Shown: positions 52,101 to 60,259 of the stretch, in pieces
Position numbering within the stretch: the first letter of the stretch is position 1
Layout: each line of letters begins with the position of its first letter
Source of the DNA: Syngnathus acus
Lineage: Eukaryota; Chordata; Actinopteri; Syngnathiformes; Syngnathidae
Length of the DNA stretch: 64,000 bases
Direction: 5' to 3'
Assembly: GCF_901709675.1 (NCBI RefSeq)
Contig: NC_051100.1
Span: 10,574,786 to 10,638,785, forward strand
Notes under the pieces: model-generated
The model's database searches: none
What the model saw: only the letters and a program-made list of their open reading frames with translations
Told to the model about the DNA's origin: nothing
Position numbers and translations under genes: made by a program

Positions 52101-54076
52101 ACCTCATATGTAAGTTGCCCAAAGTTATCTCATCAGCGAGGACTCAAAAGCCATCATCCACGAAATGACTGGGGGCCAACATTGCTTCTCTATGGCGACA
52201 ATGGCCTTTTGAGTGGAAATATGTTCCATCTGCCCCTGAAATCCATTATCCTTAACTTCAAGGCCAGAGCGGTGATGGGGTTAAGTGGACTCCCCCGACA
52301 GTCCAATGATTGATATATAGCCACAGTGGCAACTGGAAGGAAATGGAGGGCCGAAGACAAAGTGCAGAAGGCAGGTCATAGATTGCAGCACCCAGAGGGT
52401 GGGAAGAATCTAAAGAAGGCAGACAGTCCTCGGTTGTTGCGACTGACCAACCGAGCCTGTGTCTAAAATGACCACGGAGAGGAGGGACACCAGGATAGGG
52501 CAGGAGGAAGATAAAATGAGGGCTGGTGCACAGGGCCAGCATGGAAGACATGGGAGGATGCCTTATCAGCTGGACAGATGTGTGGAAAATGCCACAAGCT
52601 CAGCTGAATGTCTTCATCGGGCCCTACCATGAAACTTGAGCTGTGCCTTCTGCTAAGGTTTCTTATTAGGCTGCAGAACCAAAATGCTGACAATAAATAG
52701 TGGAACAATAAATTTAAATCAATGGAAAAAGAGCACAAAGGGCACACAGGTGTGAAACGCAAAGTAACATGAATGAAAAACAATTATTAAAACCAAACAA
52801 TACATTTTCCAGTAAATTTGAAACCGTGGAGGAGACCGAGCATTCTTTTGCACTTCTTAAAAAAATCTCTATGCATAACAAAATAACAGTTTTCATCCCA
52901 CTTTGTTCAAATGTATTGGCCGTTTTGATCTTTGCAAATATCCTTGGATATACAAATTCTGATTAGATTTACAGCTTTATGTTATTCTCATGAGTAGATG
53001 TTATCAATGCGGTAAATATTATTAATCAATTAAATGAAATGCATTTAAGCAAATTCTGACTCACTTAAAAACCACAAAACAAATTGGCAGGTATTTTTGA
53101 TGAGACAAAATAATTCAAATGAAGCCTCCACAATGTCCTCAATCAGCAGAGTTCATTCTTGCCAAGAATGATAAAAGACTCTCACCTGCTCAGAAAAAGA
53201 TACTACAATAACTGGAGCCCCCAAAAATACTGTCTGCAATCGCACTGACTGTTAACTGCAAAACTCAATTCATTACAGCAATCACAAAGTTCTTAGCTCT
53301 ACCCTTGAGGCAGATTTCAGGAAGCTCTTCTTGAAGATTGTAATCATGTATTCCTCATATGGGTTTGAACCACAATACACCACAGCACATCAGAAACCAC
53401 AGAGGGAACATCTAACAGGCTCATTGCGACACTTGAGTGTAATAGCAGAATGAATTCTTCTCTGACATGTTTCATTACTCAAGACAGACAGATCACCTAG
53501 CCCAAGGACACGATTTAATGAGAATATATCCAAGTCATTTAGGCACTGCAGACACAAATTCCACATCAGAGGAGCTTATTTCGGACTGTTTTACATTATC
53601 AAGGTTTGAGGTCATCATGTGCCTGATGGCCAGCTCTCTTTAAAACGTGCTAAGCTTTTTTTAAATAAAACTTCTCCTCACAATGATTTTCGTAAAACTA
53701 ATATCTACTTTGAGCTAATATTGAATAAAATACATGAGAATGACTCGTAATATGTTGTACAATATCGGATTTGATGTTGCAACCTGTTTGCTTCTCACAC
53801 GGCTTTCAGTTCTCTGTCCATGGTCCTGATGTGATAAAGAGCGGCCCCTGCTGGCAAAACGGTATCAATACAGCACAGGGGAGTCAAACGCACGCCGTTG
53901 ACGCCTTCAACAACTTGAGTAAAACCAGAAATCGTTTCGATTCGTAGCATCATCAAATAACGGGACGCATATGCCGACTTTACTTACACAAAAACTCCAA
54001 AGAGCATAACTCGGATTCCAATTTCCAAAGCCAGGTCACGCACGGTTTTGCTTCTGTCTGGGGATGACATGTTCAT
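23383..54076 (-). CDS. plpp4: plpp4 (phospholipid phosphatase 4; PAP2 family), complete seven-exon gene
   Basis: A complete gene with seven coding exons (858 bp including stop) predicting 285 residues; all intron phases agree. Family: PLPP4 is a Mg2+-independent membrane phosphatase acting on diacylglycerol pyrophosphate, phosphatidate and lysophosphatidate. Seen: PAP2 motif C1 (KLIVGRPRP, K113 to R120-P121), C2 (PSSH, 154-157, His157 the catalytic acid/base), and C3 ([12 protein letters not shown], 206-217, His213 the phosphohistidine nucleophile, Asp217). Six hydrophobic segments fit the six-pass topology: ~14-31, 67-83, 97-112, 160-174, 190-205, 218-233. The C-terminus [11 protein letters not shown] closely resembles human PLPP4 and separates it from PLPP5. 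Human PLPP4 is 271 residues; the excess is mostly a 12-residue N-terminal addition. Introns 1-6 are ~13.5, 4.7, 2.5, 1.0, 6.4 and 1.7 kb. wdr11 follows on the same strand. No frameshift or missing catalytic residue. Confidence 0.96.
24357..24393. repeat. (TG)n followed by a G20 run
   Basis: About 17 bp of TG then ~20 uninterrupted G. On the plpp4 sense strand this is a long C run. Its length is likely to be assembly- and allele-variable. Confidence 0.9.
25102..25189. repeat. (AAAG)n then (GAAC)n compound microsatellite
   Basis: About 60 bp of AAAG units passing into about five AACG units. On the gene strand it is a pyrimidine tract some 130 bp upstream of the plpp4 exon 7-side intron boundary, not at an acceptor. 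Confidence 0.9.
25321..25491 (-). CDS. plpp4: plpp4 coding exon 6
   Basis: 171 bp: acceptor AATTAG, donor CAAG|GTCAGA; phase 1 in, phase 1 out. It encodes [20 protein letters not shown], a basic cytoplasmic turn (GRGRSWRL), TM5 ([16 protein letters not shown]) and most of C3 ([11 protein letters not shown], including His213). Confidence 0.95.
25492..29873. other. plpp4 intron 5, proximal part, no feature seen
   Basis: 4.4 kb of AT-rich sequence without recognised repeat, exon or RNA. Confidence 0.45.
29874..30800 (-). mobile_element. Tc1/mariner-like transposase relic
   Basis: On the minus strand an ORF remnant (30393-30632) reads [14 protein letters not shown] and then [15 protein letters not shown]. 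This is the Tc1 transposase D(D)E region, where the family has DNDPKHT and [12 protein letters not shown]. The plus-strand text TTGGCAGCCATGCATG and CCAATGAATTTTGAA also matches a common fish Tc1-type repeat. Frame is disrupted and flanks are decayed; outer limits are approximate. Inactive. Confidence 0.65.
30801..31934. other. plpp4 intron 5, distal part, no feature seen
   Basis: No recognisable repeat or exon besides the splice donor of exon 5 at the end. Confidence 0.45.
31935..32059 (-). CDS. plpp4: plpp4 coding exon 5
   Basis: 125 bp: acceptor CTCTCAG, donor TCTT|GTAAGT; phase 2 in, phase 1 out. It encodes the end of C1 ([14 protein letters not shown]), a loop with [15 protein letters not shown], and the C2 motif PSSHSS with catalytic His157. 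Confidence 0.95.
32312..32450 (-). mobile_element. L2/Maui-like retroposon 3' end in plpp4 intron 4
   Basis: Begins CATCCATCTATTATCTATGG and continues GGAGCCTATCTAAG and CACCAGGGACTAGTCACCAA, the reversed order of the L2/Maui 3' region. Diverged. Confidence 0.5.
32669..32994 (-). mobile_element. hAT MITE (GTGTCAAACTC family), copy 4, inverted, in plpp4 intron 4
   Basis: 326 bp from CAGGGGTGTCGAACTCAT to TGAGTTTGACACCTGTG. Perfect 8-bp target duplication CTGTACAT at 32661-32668 and 32995-33002. It ends 60 bp from plpp4 exon 4. Confidence 0.92.
33055..33118 (-). CDS. plpp4: plpp4 coding exon 4
   Basis: 64 bp micro-exon: acceptor CCCACAG, donor GGCAG|GTAAGC; phase 1 in, phase 2 out. It encodes [21 protein letters not shown] and begins the C1 motif. 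64 is not a multiple of three, so skipping it would frameshift and remove the active site. It is flanked by oppositely oriented hAT MITE copies. Confidence 0.94.
33119..34226. other. plpp4 intron 3, proximal part; AT palindrome and (TTTA)n
   Basis: Contains an AT-rich palindrome at 33528-33569 and TATT/TTTA tetranucleotides at 33829-33867. Otherwise nothing recognised. Confidence 0.5.
33528..33569. repeat. AT-rich palindrome (42 bp)
   Basis: CTTTCATTA at one edge and TAATGAAAG at the other, with alternating TA between. The arms are complementary except around the centre, so it can form a cruciform or hairpin. Confidence 0.8.
34227..34555 (+). mobile_element. hAT MITE (GTGTCAAACTC family), copy 5, in plpp4 intron 3
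   Basis: 329 bp from CACAGGTGTCAAACTCA to TGAGTTTGACACCCCTG. Perfect 8-bp target duplication CTCTAATT (34219-34226 and 34556-34563). Confidence 0.92.
34556..35613. other. plpp4 intron 3, distal part, no feature seen
   Basis: No recognisable repeat. Small ORFs at 34951-35216 overlap on both strands and lack support. Confidence 0.4.
35614..35704 (-). CDS. plpp4: plpp4 coding exon 3
   Basis: 91 bp, phase 0 in, phase 1 out (acceptor CTTATAG, donor TTAG|GTAGGT). It encodes the second membrane segment ([17 protein letters not shown]) and the cytoplasmic [12 protein letters not shown] stretch. Found by reading between ORFs; it aligns with the human sequence at nearly every position. Confidence 0.94.
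36290..36500 (+). mobile_element. LINE-like retroposon fragment in plpp4 intron 2
   Basis: Begins CCATCCATCTTCTTCCACTT and contains GGGGGGCAACAGCCTAAGCA and CAAGACATCCCTGTGCC, matching in order a GC-rich teleost LINE segment that I recall. The match is diverged and the family uncertain. Confidence 0.5.
36501..38789. other. plpp4 intron 2, no exon seen; (TTTA)n at ~37672-37700
   Basis: AT-rich. A CACACA-rich stretch near 37945-38005 produces overlapping spurious ORFs. Confidence 0.4.
38790..39272. mobile_element. DNA-transposon relic with CAGGGGCTCTATTTT-like ends
   Basis: The left edge CAGGGGCTCTATTTTGTGCC is mirrored by a diverged right edge (TAATATAGAACCCCAAG). Internal GCAAGCC/GCGCC-like words fit a known class of fish non-autonomous elements. 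No target duplication could be seen. Confidence 0.4.
39273..40411. other. plpp4 intron 2, distal part; MITE-end fragment at ~39963-39990
   Basis: TTTTATAGTCCGGAAATTAC followed by AGTA near 39963 looks like a lone right end of the TACCGTA family. Otherwise no feature. Confidence 0.4.
40412..40520 (-). CDS. plpp4: plpp4 coding exon 2
   Basis: 109 bp: acceptor CTACAG, one base completing Val30, 36 codons, donor TTC|GTAAGT (phase 0). It encodes [20 protein letters not shown] and then [16 protein letters not shown], the luminal/extracellular loop after TM1 that is strongly conserved in PLPP4/5. Confidence 0.95.
41255..41422 (-). mobile_element. L2/Maui-like retroposon 3' end in plpp4 intron 1
   Basis: Contains TTTTCTGAACTGCTTACCTT, CACGAGGGTCGCGAGCCTAT, CAGCTGACTTTGGTCAGTAG and GACAATTTAGAGTTTCCAAT, the usual order of the reversed L2/Maui 3' region in teleosts. 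Confidence 0.7.
42355..42426 (+). mobile_element. Retroposon 3' tail (GCCCTTTGAGACT motif)
   Basis: GTGAAGCCCTTTGAGACTGC followed by TGATTTAGGGCTATACAAAT and AAACTTGACTTGAC, a 3' end widely repeated in teleost genomes as I recall. Solo tail. Confidence 0.5.
43984..44042. repeat. 20-bp tandem repeat, three copies
   Basis: AGTATGGAATTATTTGTG(C/T) repeated three times with period 20 and almost no divergence, so recent. Confidence 0.9.
45481..45774. mobile_element. TACCGTA-type MITE, subfamily A, composite with hAT fragment, copy 2
   Basis: 294 bp. Ends ACCGTATTTTCCGCACTATA and TTATCGTGCGGAAAATACGG. The interior contains CATTTGGCCCGCAGGCCGGA and CTTTGGACACGCCTGCTGTA, the same nested piece as at 9497-9742 but in reverse. 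Confidence 0.82.
47295..47621 (+). mobile_element. hAT MITE (GTGTCAAACTC family), copy 6, in plpp4 intron 1
   Basis: 327 bp from CACAGGTGTCAAACTCA to TGAGTTTGACACCCCTG. Flanks ATTTGAAT and ATTTAAAC are a decayed 8-bp duplication. Confidence 0.88.
48012..48352 (+). other. Unrecognised coding-like island with exon-like splice sites
   Basis: Two GC-richer blocks stand out in an AT-rich intron. Block A (48012-48100) follows CTTGACAG and is followed by GTACGT. Block B (from 48286 or 48288 to 48352) follows a pyrimidine-rich tract ending TGCAG and precedes GTAGGC. Block B encodes [21 protein letters not shown]. Block A is open in several frames; [20 protein letters not shown] joins in frame with block B when the second acceptor (48288) is used. 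The minus strand of block A is also open ([19 protein letters not shown]) with a possible donor. I recognise no family. It could be a nested plus-strand gene, a cassette exon, a decayed pseudogene, or chance. Confidence 0.3.
50028..50562. mobile_element. TACCGTA-type MITE, subfamily A, copy 6
   Basis: 535 bp. Ends TACCGTATTTTCCGGACTAT and ATAGTCCGGAAAATACGGTA. The interior joins the AT-rich core of the 15151 type (CAATCACAATA..AATAGTGAAAACAATAACAA) with the core of the 1941 type, so it is longer than the others. Confidence 0.85.
51540..51937. mobile_element. TACCGTA-type MITE, subfamily A, copy 7
   Basis: About 398 bp. Left end decayed (ACGTATTTTCCAGACTATAA); right end intact. Same orientation and interior as 21596-21985. 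Confidence 0.83.
53988..54076 (-). CDS. plpp4: plpp4 coding exon 1
   Basis: 89 bp, 29 codons plus two bases, donor GT|GTAAGT. It encodes [20 protein letters not shown] and the first membrane segment ending LFGVFV. An in-frame TAA lies 66 bp upstream of the ATG, so translation cannot begin farther out. Met1 (54076) and Met3 (54070) are both possible starts. Human PLPP4 begins at the residues equivalent to RDLALEIG, so the leading 12 residues are an extension. Confidence 0.92.
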
Positions 54077-54423
54077 GGAGCGGACTCTCCTCGTCAAGTG
54101 TGACGGACAAAAGGCAGTTCTAGGTCCACGTTTCAGTGTTTACTTTTGTAATCCGCTTGAGAGGGGGGGTGAAGAAAAGAAAAACAGCTCCCCCAATCAC
54201 ACGCTGCGCGCTTCCATCACGACACCTGGAGCCTTCTTTCTTCGCCTTTCTTCGTTCTCTTAACCCCCCCGACTCCCACTAGTCCCCTTTATGTCCACTC
54301 CAGGGATTCTTTTAATCGCTTCTGTGATCGCGACAGCCCCTACTTTGTCAAGTTCAACTCCTCTTCTTCCAGTCGATGAAGCCGACACACACGAAGGAGT
54401 GAAACTGAGGAGACTGTGAAAAG
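54077..54423 (-). promoter_or_regulatory. plpp4 5' UTR / proximal promoter
   Basis: Between the plpp4 ATG and the TC tract lie ~350 bp with more CpG and GC than the surrounding intron and spacer. No TATA box is seen on the minus strand. An in-frame TAA lies 66 bp upstream of the ATG. The transcription start cannot be placed. Confidence 0.45.
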
Positions 54424-54750
<327 letters not shown>

Positions 54751-54810
54751 TCTCTCGCTCTTTCTCTCTCTCCCCCCCCCCTCTCTCTCCCCCCTCTCTC
54801 TCTCATACAT

Positions 54811-57190
54811 TTGCCATTTTCTGTCGTACTGTTTAGTATTTGCCGCAAAAGAAATGACTGAAATGTAGCACAAAAATCTCTATATCGGGCAATAATATTG
54901 ATGAACATTAAATTGATATTCATTTTGAAGAAGAAAAAAAAACCTCAGCTATGACAAGTGAAACTTGAAACAGATATTCAAGATATTATGAGGGATATTT
55001 CTATTTTCCTTCATTCCAGATTGTGTACAGGTGGATGGGTCATCGAATTTAAACATTCTATTATTCATATACACTGTAAAACACGATATTACACTACTGT
55101 GGCCGAAAAAGTCCCCTCAAAAGTGTCATGTTGCCTGTTGTGCCGACGTTTTATCTCCTTAGGGTCAGCAAAGCCAGACCTTGATGAAGGAATACTGCTA
55201 GTTTACCTGCAGGCCATGAATTGCGGCCAACGCTTTGTGGACACGCATGAATATTTGATGCTCCATAAAACTTGTTTTCCTGCTGCCCATGCCAACATTG
55301 GCGTGAACAACCACTCATGTTTGCAGACTTTTAAAAACACATTTCAATGAGTGCTGCATTAGCAATGGCACATCTATTTTTCTCTTTGCACATCTATGGC
55401 TGAAATATTTTTCTCGCGCTCTATGTGAACAAGAACAGAAAAGCACAATATAACTGGACGATGAAAATGATGGAAAATGCCAATGTAAATTAACATTTTT
55501 AAGTGTTCTGGGAGAGTTAAGTGCATTTTACCTCATAGAATTAAGTTACAAATGGTTCTGATGATTCATCCACAGTGACTTTGCAAACCTTAAGAGGCTT
55601 TTATGAGAACCTACATAATCACACTCATCATTTTATTTACCCCCCACCACCACTCCCACACACCTTCCTCTCATGCCTTCCAGAATTTAAGTCAGACATA
55701 CAGTGGAACTCTTATTAAATATTTCAGCACATCAAAGTGAAATGACAATGTGCATGTGATCACTGTCCTCACATAAGAGAGCATGCACGACACAGTTTTG
55801 AGGATCTCCTCTATGACAAAGTGACTCATCATGCAGCAGAGAGATTTGTTCAATTGGCTCCTTCTGTTCATTACACATTGGCAAGTTACTGAAGAGCATT
55901 TCTTAAGCATGCTTAACTTTTAAATCTAGATGAAAATAAAGATTTTGACAACCGGGATTTCATTTCAATTAATTCAAATTTGCAGAATTTGTTGGTTTGT
56001 TTTATTATTTTCCAAATCTCACTTGCCTGAATCAGTTGAGTCAGTTGAAGTTGAATCAGAAGTACTTTAAATGACGCGTGTGCCGGTCTACAAGTTGCGT
56101 GTGCTTCCCAAGTTTTATGGGAGGGATTTAATACGTGATCAACGTTGCACTGATGATTCATTTGGCAGAAGAATTACTCTGTCGTTGAAAATATTATTTA
56201 ATTACCTCGCTTGGAATTAGAGATTGACGTCATCGATAATGACTTGTTATTTTTAGCATCGACAAACATATTACACTTGCGGTAAGCGAATATCAATGTT
56301 AAGGCCATCAGTGAAACTGATGATTATTCTAAATATTATGACACGATTGACACCTTGCAATCAATGCAATAGCACAACAACATTGCGGCTGTGAATGCGG
56401 GGGTGTCTTTTATCATTTTCTTTGCTATAATGTCATCGCTTCACCTTTCAATGCAAGTTGCAGAGCTACTTTTTGTGGAAGCAGTTTTATGGGGTATAAT
56501 AAACTAGTGGCCCGAGAGGAAAACAAAATTGAGAAAATGAAGCAGCACTAAAACAAATGCGCAATCATAATAGGAACTGTATCCCAAGTGAAAAATGTGT
56601 TTGGAATATACACTTAAAAAAATATTGATTGCAATCAGCGTCTCAGTAATTACGCACAACACCGGTCAGTGTACGCACTTATAAAACACACAATTTAATT
56701 TAGCCTCCCAAAAAAATACAGTCTATTATATTACACAAAGGAAATCTCGGTTGAGATAATATTGTCATTGCAGCAACAAACTGTTGGCAATTACTGGTGA
56801 GTCTACACTCTATGATTATTTGTACACATACGTGTATGAGATTAAGAAGTACGTGCACCAGACGGGCAGCAAAGCTACCCCTGAAGATTTAGTTTTTTGG
56901 TGCAAGCACATTTTCATTTTCATTATTCTCTGCCATCTGTCACCACGAAGATAATCAATTGCACTGAGGGTCACCTGTGGACACCTAATACTTCATGTCA
57001 TGCAATGGTTAATGTCAATATAAATAAAAATTCTTACAGCAATGGATGAAAGAAGATGCTAGAAATGTTTGACCTATAGTACTGTGATAAGCACAATGTG
57101 AACATGTGCCAAATAAAAACTCTGATATGTGTCTGCCATTCTAAAACATCTGTGTGGCAGATGGATTAGACAAACAATAATAAACCGAAG
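54811..57190. other. Upstream intergenic, no feature seen
   Basis: AT-rich. An ORF at 54958-55350 shows no recognisable family, splice context or codon bias. Confidence 0.4.
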
Positions 57191-58253
57191 CAGAGATGGG
57201 GACTCGAGTCACTGTGACTTGGACTCGAGTCGACTCGAGTCGCTGTATTGATGACTTGTGACTTGACTTGACAAAAATAAAAAAACTCGACTTGGACTTG
57301 GAAGTTAAAGACTCGGGACTTGACTTGACTTGACTTGACTTGGGACACGATGACTTGAATGACTTCAGTGTTATTTAGTTTATGTTTTCAGTTTGAATAT
57401 AAAATTAATAATACATTTAAAAAAGTAATATCGATAACACGGTAGGAGCGCAGGCTGAGAATGGCGTTGTCATGATTGGATCGCTACCCTGTCAATCAAT
57501 CAGTCGTGCCCTAGCTACCTACCGAACGTGTTTATTGGAGAATCACGCCCCTTTATATCAGACATGCACAAACATGACAGCGGGAGCGGTACCTTCGGCT
57601 ATCGTAATTACCTTTATGACGGCAAAAGACGGACAGCACAGTGCAAGATACGCAACAGAAACATTTCAGACAGCCAGACGACAACTTCAAACTTTGTCCG
57701 TTTGCAGTTTATAGAGCTCTGGTGTCTCCAGATGTTACAGATGAAACATAAAATGTTTCTAATGCTCTTTAATGTTTTTCTTCTTTCAGATTTTTTTCAG
57801 ATTATTTTTTCATATTTGCAACTCAAATGTGTCAGACACTGTCGGCAGACGTTCATTTGTTTAGATTGAGCTGTCAATCATTGTATAAGGTCATTTCTTT
57901 TTTGTTTGATTCCATGGTGTATTTTACTGAATATCAGTAATTACAGTGCAAATCCAAATTACTGTCATAATTTTTAAACAGGTTAGACACATTGGACAAT
58001 GATGGTTACTTAAAGTTACTTATATCTTGTCGTTTCACGTTACTAAAATCAGATTCTGCGGGTAAAATTGCAATAATGTGACTTGACTTGGACTTGACTT
58101 GACCTATTTAAGGACTTGACTTGGACTTGACTTGACCTATTTAAGGACTTGACTTGCCCAAGAAAAAAATGACTTGGGACTTACTTGAGACTTGAAGGTT
58201 AAGACTTGAGACTTACTTGAGACTTGCACATGTGTGACTTGGTCCCATCTCTG
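57191..58253. mobile_element. hAT element, internally deleted, with BED-finger relic
   Basis: 1,063 bp. Ends CAGAGATGGGGACTCGAGTC and GACTTGGTCCCATCTCTG. Perfect 8-bp target duplication AACCGAAG at 57183-57190 and 58254-58261. Both subterminal regions are rich in GACTTGACTTG repeats. An internal plus-strand ORF (57528-57869) reads KRRTAQCKIRNRNISDSQ and TTTSNFVR. This resembles the N-terminal BED zinc finger of hAT transposases, but the second zinc cysteine is Arg and the frame ends soon after. The catalytic domain is absent. Confidence 0.85.
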
Positions 58254-59690
58254 AACCGAAGTATGCCGATGGGAGACAATAAACAGAAGTGGGAATCAAG
58301 CCTCAATCTTCCAGCATAGGACAGCGACACATCCATCGATGGCTACTGTGCAACATCAAGCCACTCTCACAATTCAATGTTTTGACACGCAATTAGCAAT
58401 TAAGTCTAAAAAAGGAAAAAAAGCGGTGCCACTGTTAGGAGGCCAAAATGTCCTCAGCCTCAGGCACCATGACAGCTGTTTGGTCATTAGCACCCAACTG
58501 CACTGCTCAGGCTGGCTTTCACTTGGTGCATAAACACACAGCTGCTCAGCGTTGAAAGTTGGGTAACATGTCAATAATATGAACAGCAGTGAGCAACGGG
58601 TTTTATTTCTTCGGTTAAATCTGAGATTACATTGGAGCTAAAAACATCTTTGGCAGCTGCATCCTCCAGACCATCATCATTCTACAGGTACACTCGATTA
58701 TTCACTCTTTCCAATTTGTCTGCAAAACCAGGTTCAGCTGTCTGTCCCTCTGATAGTCCTATTTCTAATTCTATCCAACTTGGTCACTCTTAATTGTAGT
58801 ATTTTAATTTACTGTTAGGGCTCGATGCACATGACACTTTACGAATGACCATTCAATAACTCAAGTAAAAGATCTTAAAAATATGTATTGGACATCAATT
58901 TAAACACGTCTTTTTTGCTTAAATGCACAAAATGCAAGGTTAAGACGAGAAAGTCATAGACCACTGAAAATAGGAGCGCATGCAGTAAATTAAAATTCCA
59001 CTAGAGGGTAGCACAACTTAGATGGAAAGAAATCCCCCCCTGATCATAATATAGTTTGTCTTTACATTAAAGCTGAATGACTCATTTATGTTGAACTTAA
59101 TAATGAGTAATTTCCTCCGCCACCACCACCAACATTACAGCCCATAACTTTCCTCTGATAATCAGCAGTGCTATAATGTGAATGGTCATGTATGACATTA
59201 TTGTAAGCGCAAGCTTATCTTGAAATAGTTTAATCACCCTACACTAGATGGCGCTATTGTTGTGGCAAAAAAGACTGCTTTCAACACAATAATCATCATC
59301 AATCATCATCATATAAATAATAATAATAATAATATGATAATAATAAAATTATTAATAATAATAATAGTAATAATGACAAATTGAGAGCCAATTCTATCCA
59401 CCTGTCAAACACACCCACCTCAAGGTAATCAAACTGCAAGTGAAATCAACGTTGGGTCTGCCTCTGAGAAAGTTTTCATGTTTTTTTTCAGCCTCTACTG
59501 TGTTACGCATTTTACCAAAAATTGAATTGCTCTTATGCAAAAGCACTGAACTACCTAATACAGGAACAAACTTTGTGCTTAAGTTACTGTTTTTGATCTA
59601 TATATTTTTTTTGCCACAATTTTGAGTAGAAACAATCACTCACCTGTTTCAAAGCGTTATCAGTTGTTACATCAAGTTGTATAACGAGCT
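58254..59690. other. Intergenic, no gene; (ATA)n at 59311-59378
   Basis: Only an imperfect (ATA)n microsatellite is recognisable. Confidence 0.45.
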
Positions 59691-59699
59691 GCACGCTTT

Positions 59700-59942
59700 T
59701 GCAGTGCGTACATGCTTTTGTAGCTTTGTGTGTGGCTCCTTCGCAACATGGCGAGTGTGCATTGGGTGATGACCAGGGCGAGGTGCACGGTGCTCGAGTC
59801 AAGGCAGCGGGAGAGATAGTGTAGAGAGGCAGGGAGGGAGAGAGCGAGGAAAAGAGGGGATCACATTCTTGGTGCGGCGTCACAGCGGGACAAGAGATCC
59901 AATCTAGAGGTTGTCAGCCAAAGACGGACCCGGACGAGGAAG
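59700..59942 (+). other. Candidate 5' non-coding first exon of an unidentified plus-strand gene
   Basis: A CpG-containing, purine-rich block unlike the AT-rich surroundings, ending GACGAGGAAG|GTAGGATT, a good donor. A short upstream ORF begins at the ATGGCGAGTG near 59748 and stops within the exon, so it looks like 5' UTR. No downstream coding exon was recognised before 64000. The start is approximate. Alternatives: an alternative upstream promoter region or a lncRNA. Confidence 0.35.
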
Positions 59943-60249
59943 GTAGGATTAGAATTACTTTAGCCTAATTACCACCATCATGATCATCAGCGCAATATGT
60001 AGTTGACTCCCCTGTGGGCTTGACCGTTGGAGCGCGTTTTTGGGGGGTCATTTATTTAATAGCGCATTTCTTGCGCATTTTAAACCACGTTTATTTAACA
60101 CTTTGGATTTGTTTTACTATACTTGTAAATGATCCTTAATATTAATTGTTTTTAAATGACATGACAGTTCAATGCGATGACAAAGTTTTCCTACAACTTC
60201 TGTTATGCAGACTCGGGCGTAATTAAGTGGCGAGTAAATGGTTGATAGG

Positions 60250-60259
60250 GCGCATGCGC
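60250..60259. promoter_or_regulatory. NRF1-type palindrome GCGCATGCGC
   Basis: Exact match to the NRF1 core (GCGCATGCGC), rare by chance in such AT-rich DNA, 300 bp downstream of the candidate first exon. Confidence 0.4.

Larger units (their letters stand above)
40521..53987. other. plpp4 intron 1 (13.5 kb)
   Basis: The largest intron, in the position where the human gene also has a long first intron as I recall. It hosts three TACCGTA MITEs, one hAT MITE, an L2-like tail, a 20-bp tandem repeat and one unassigned coding-like island (separate entries). 51938-53987 shows no recognisable feature. Confidence 0.8.
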
